Assembly: GCA_965657135.1 (NCBI GenBank)
Contig: CBFHNF010000006.1
Coordinates: forward strand, 1-64,000
From: HIMB11 sp965657135
GTDB lineage: Bacteria > Pseudomonadota > Alphaproteobacteria > Rhodobacterales > Rhodobacteraceae
Length of the DNA: 64,000 bases
Direction of reading: 5' to 3'
The notes below the pieces were generated by a model that had not been told where the DNA came from, did no database searches, and was given only the letters and a program-made list of their open reading frames with translations. Made by a program: the position numbers and the translations under genes. How positions within the stretch are numbered: the stretch's first letter is position 1; every line of letters begins with the position of its first letter. Of this stretch, positions 63,130 through 64,000 are shown piece after piece.

Positions 63130-64000
63130 TCACCCCGACACACCCGCTAGGAAGGCCATTAACGACTGTGCGGTTTCTGTTGGATGCTCATCTGGGAAAA
63201 AATGACCACCGCGCATGCTATATGCGGTGATGTTTGAAAACCGATCCTCCCATGTGGCAGGCACGTCAAAGGCGCGCTCCATAATACCGTCGCGCCCCCA
63301 CATGACACAGGTGGGCATGCTCAGGCGTCGGTGCAAATCCGAAGCGTCCAATTCAAAATCATAGGACAAAGCCGCCCGATAATCATTGCACATGCCGCGA
63401 ATACAGTCAGGATCACGCCACGCCGCTTCGTAAGCCTGCATTTGCGTGCGATCAAACTGATCCTCATTTGCGGCCCCCCACCCAATCATACATGATTTAT
63501 AATAAGCAACAGGGTCGGCCCCAATCATCACCTCGGGCAGTGGCGCAGGTTGGGCCAGAAAAAACCAATGGTAATAGGCCCGCGCTACATCTGCGCTCAG
63601 ATCCTCCAACAACAGATGCGTTGGGACAATATCCATGACAGTGATGCTCTTGATACGATCCGGGATATCCAGCGCCATGCGATGCGCCGTACGCCCCCCC
63701 CGATCGTGGCCCACAACATGAAACCGATCAATCCCCAGATGATCCATCAAGGCGATCGGATCAGCGGCCATTTGACGAAATGAATATTGTGTAACATCTT
63801 CGGGTTTATGCGAGGCGCCATAGCCCCGCAAATCTGGGCAAACCACACGATACCCCTGTGCTAAAATCGGGGCGATATATCCCCACATCGCATGCGTTTG
63901 AGGAAATCCGTGCAATAACAACACGGCCTCACCCTGCCCGCCAGAACGATACTGAATGCGCCCAGTGGGCAAATTCACATGCTGCGCTTCAAATCCGTTG
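63130..64000 (-). CDS. Alpha/beta hydrolase, haloacetate (fluoroacetate) dehalogenase-like, 5' end outside window
   Basis: The frame stays open beyond the GTG at 63978 to the right edge, and the extra residues (NGFEAQHV) match the start region of fluoroacetate dehalogenases, so the true start lies outside. The core has LLLHGFPQTHAMW, DLRGYGASHKP and the nucleophile Asp in VGHDRGGRTAHRM. The halide-site His-Trp is in YYHWFF, a Tyr in CNDYRA, and the catalytic His in RGGHFFPDEHP. All residues I associate with defluorinating haloacetate dehalogenases are present. Activity is inferred; ordinary epoxide hydrolase or esterase activity is the alternative. Confidence 0.75.
   Translation of the reverse strand, partial: NGFEAQHVNLPTGRIQYRSGGQGEAVLLLHGFPQTHAMWGYIAPILAQGYRVVCPDLRGYGASHKPEDVTQYSFRQMAADPIALMDHLGIDRFHVVGHDRGGRTAHRMALDIPDRIKSITVMDIVPTHLLLEDLSADVARAYYHWFFLAQPAPLPEVMIGADPVAYYKSCMIGWGAANEDQFDRTQMQAYEAAWRDPDCIRGMCNDYRAALSYDFELDASDLHRRLSMPTCVMWGRDGIMERAFDVPATWEDRFSNITAYSMRGGHFFPDEHPTETAQSLMAFLAGVSG

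Overview
The window is a chromosome segment of an alphaproteobacterium, most likely a marine member of the Rhodobacteraceae (roseobacter group). The evidence is gene content and order: a two-domain dCTP deaminase, a cysteine-poor DksA, the DUF2927 / CoxE-type VWA / MoxR group, the yceD-rpmF-plsX-fabH-ihfA-merR and scpB-scpA-nagZ-SPOR-argS-dgt-erpA runs, and the remains of an RcGTA-type gene transfer agent beside cysE. Base composition looks close to even by eye; it was not counted. Coding density is high, and most genes are housekeeping.

Layout. 1-3.6 kb: the end of an AbrB-type membrane protein, an ABC-F ATPase, olsB and bamE. 3.6-7.7 kb: yceD, rpmF, plsX, fabH, ihfA and a MerR regulator (50S protein, phospholipid and fatty acid initiation, nucleoid protein). 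7.75-9.9 kb: tRNA-Pro(GGG), dCTP deaminase and a DXD glycosyltransferase. 9.9-18.5 kb: scpB, scpA, nagZ, a SPOR protein, argS, a broken cation/proton antiporter, dgt and erpA. 18.5-22.4 kb: a broken EamA transporter, a small protein made of octapeptide repeats, xthA, an FAD monooxygenase and dksA. 22.5-27.3 kb: MoxR ATPase, DUF2927 lipoprotein, a 54-residue membrane protein, a VWA protein and an M48 protease. 27.4-31.2 kb: the zwf-pgl-pgi operon behind a LacI-type palindrome. 31.3-35.9 kb: radical SAM protein, anmK, tyrS and a frameshifted truncated-haemoglobin operon behind a perfect 15+15 palindrome. 35.9-40.3 kb: two cyclophilins, pgk, a His-rich secreted protein, class I fba and an FtsB-like protein. 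40.5-44.2 kb: pdhA-pdhB-pdhC. 44.2-46.6 kb: cysE and the gene transfer agent remnant. 46.9-52.7 kb: fabD-fabG-(inverted PLP lyase)-acpP-fabF-mltG. 52.7-64 kb: amidase, prfB, a class A PBP, N-acetylmuramoyl-L-alanine amidase, an aminotransferase, a BepA-like protease, a DsbA-like protein, a broken Pr6Pr-type membrane gene and a fluoroacetate-dehalogenase-like hydrolase.

How the genes work together. Central carbon flow is well represented: oxidative pentose phosphate / Entner-Doudoroff entry (zwf, pgl, pgi), lower glycolysis (fba, pgk) and pyruvate dehydrogenase (pdhABC). The zwf and pdhA promoter regions carry related LacI-family-like operators, suggesting one shared regulator. Lipid synthesis (plsX, fabH, fabD, fabG, acpP, fabF, olsB) and envelope growth and recycling (PBP1, amidase, MltG, NagZ, AnmK, SPOR, BamE, BepA-like) are the other themes.

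The unusual part is decay. Five loci are broken: the antiporter (nonsense plus frameshift), the EamA transporter (two frameshifts), the truncated haemoglobin (frameshift), the gene transfer agent terminase (frameshift plus a large internal deletion) and the Pr6Pr gene (no start codon plus nonsense). Some could be assembly errors, but nonsense codons and a deletion fusion are not typical indel errors.
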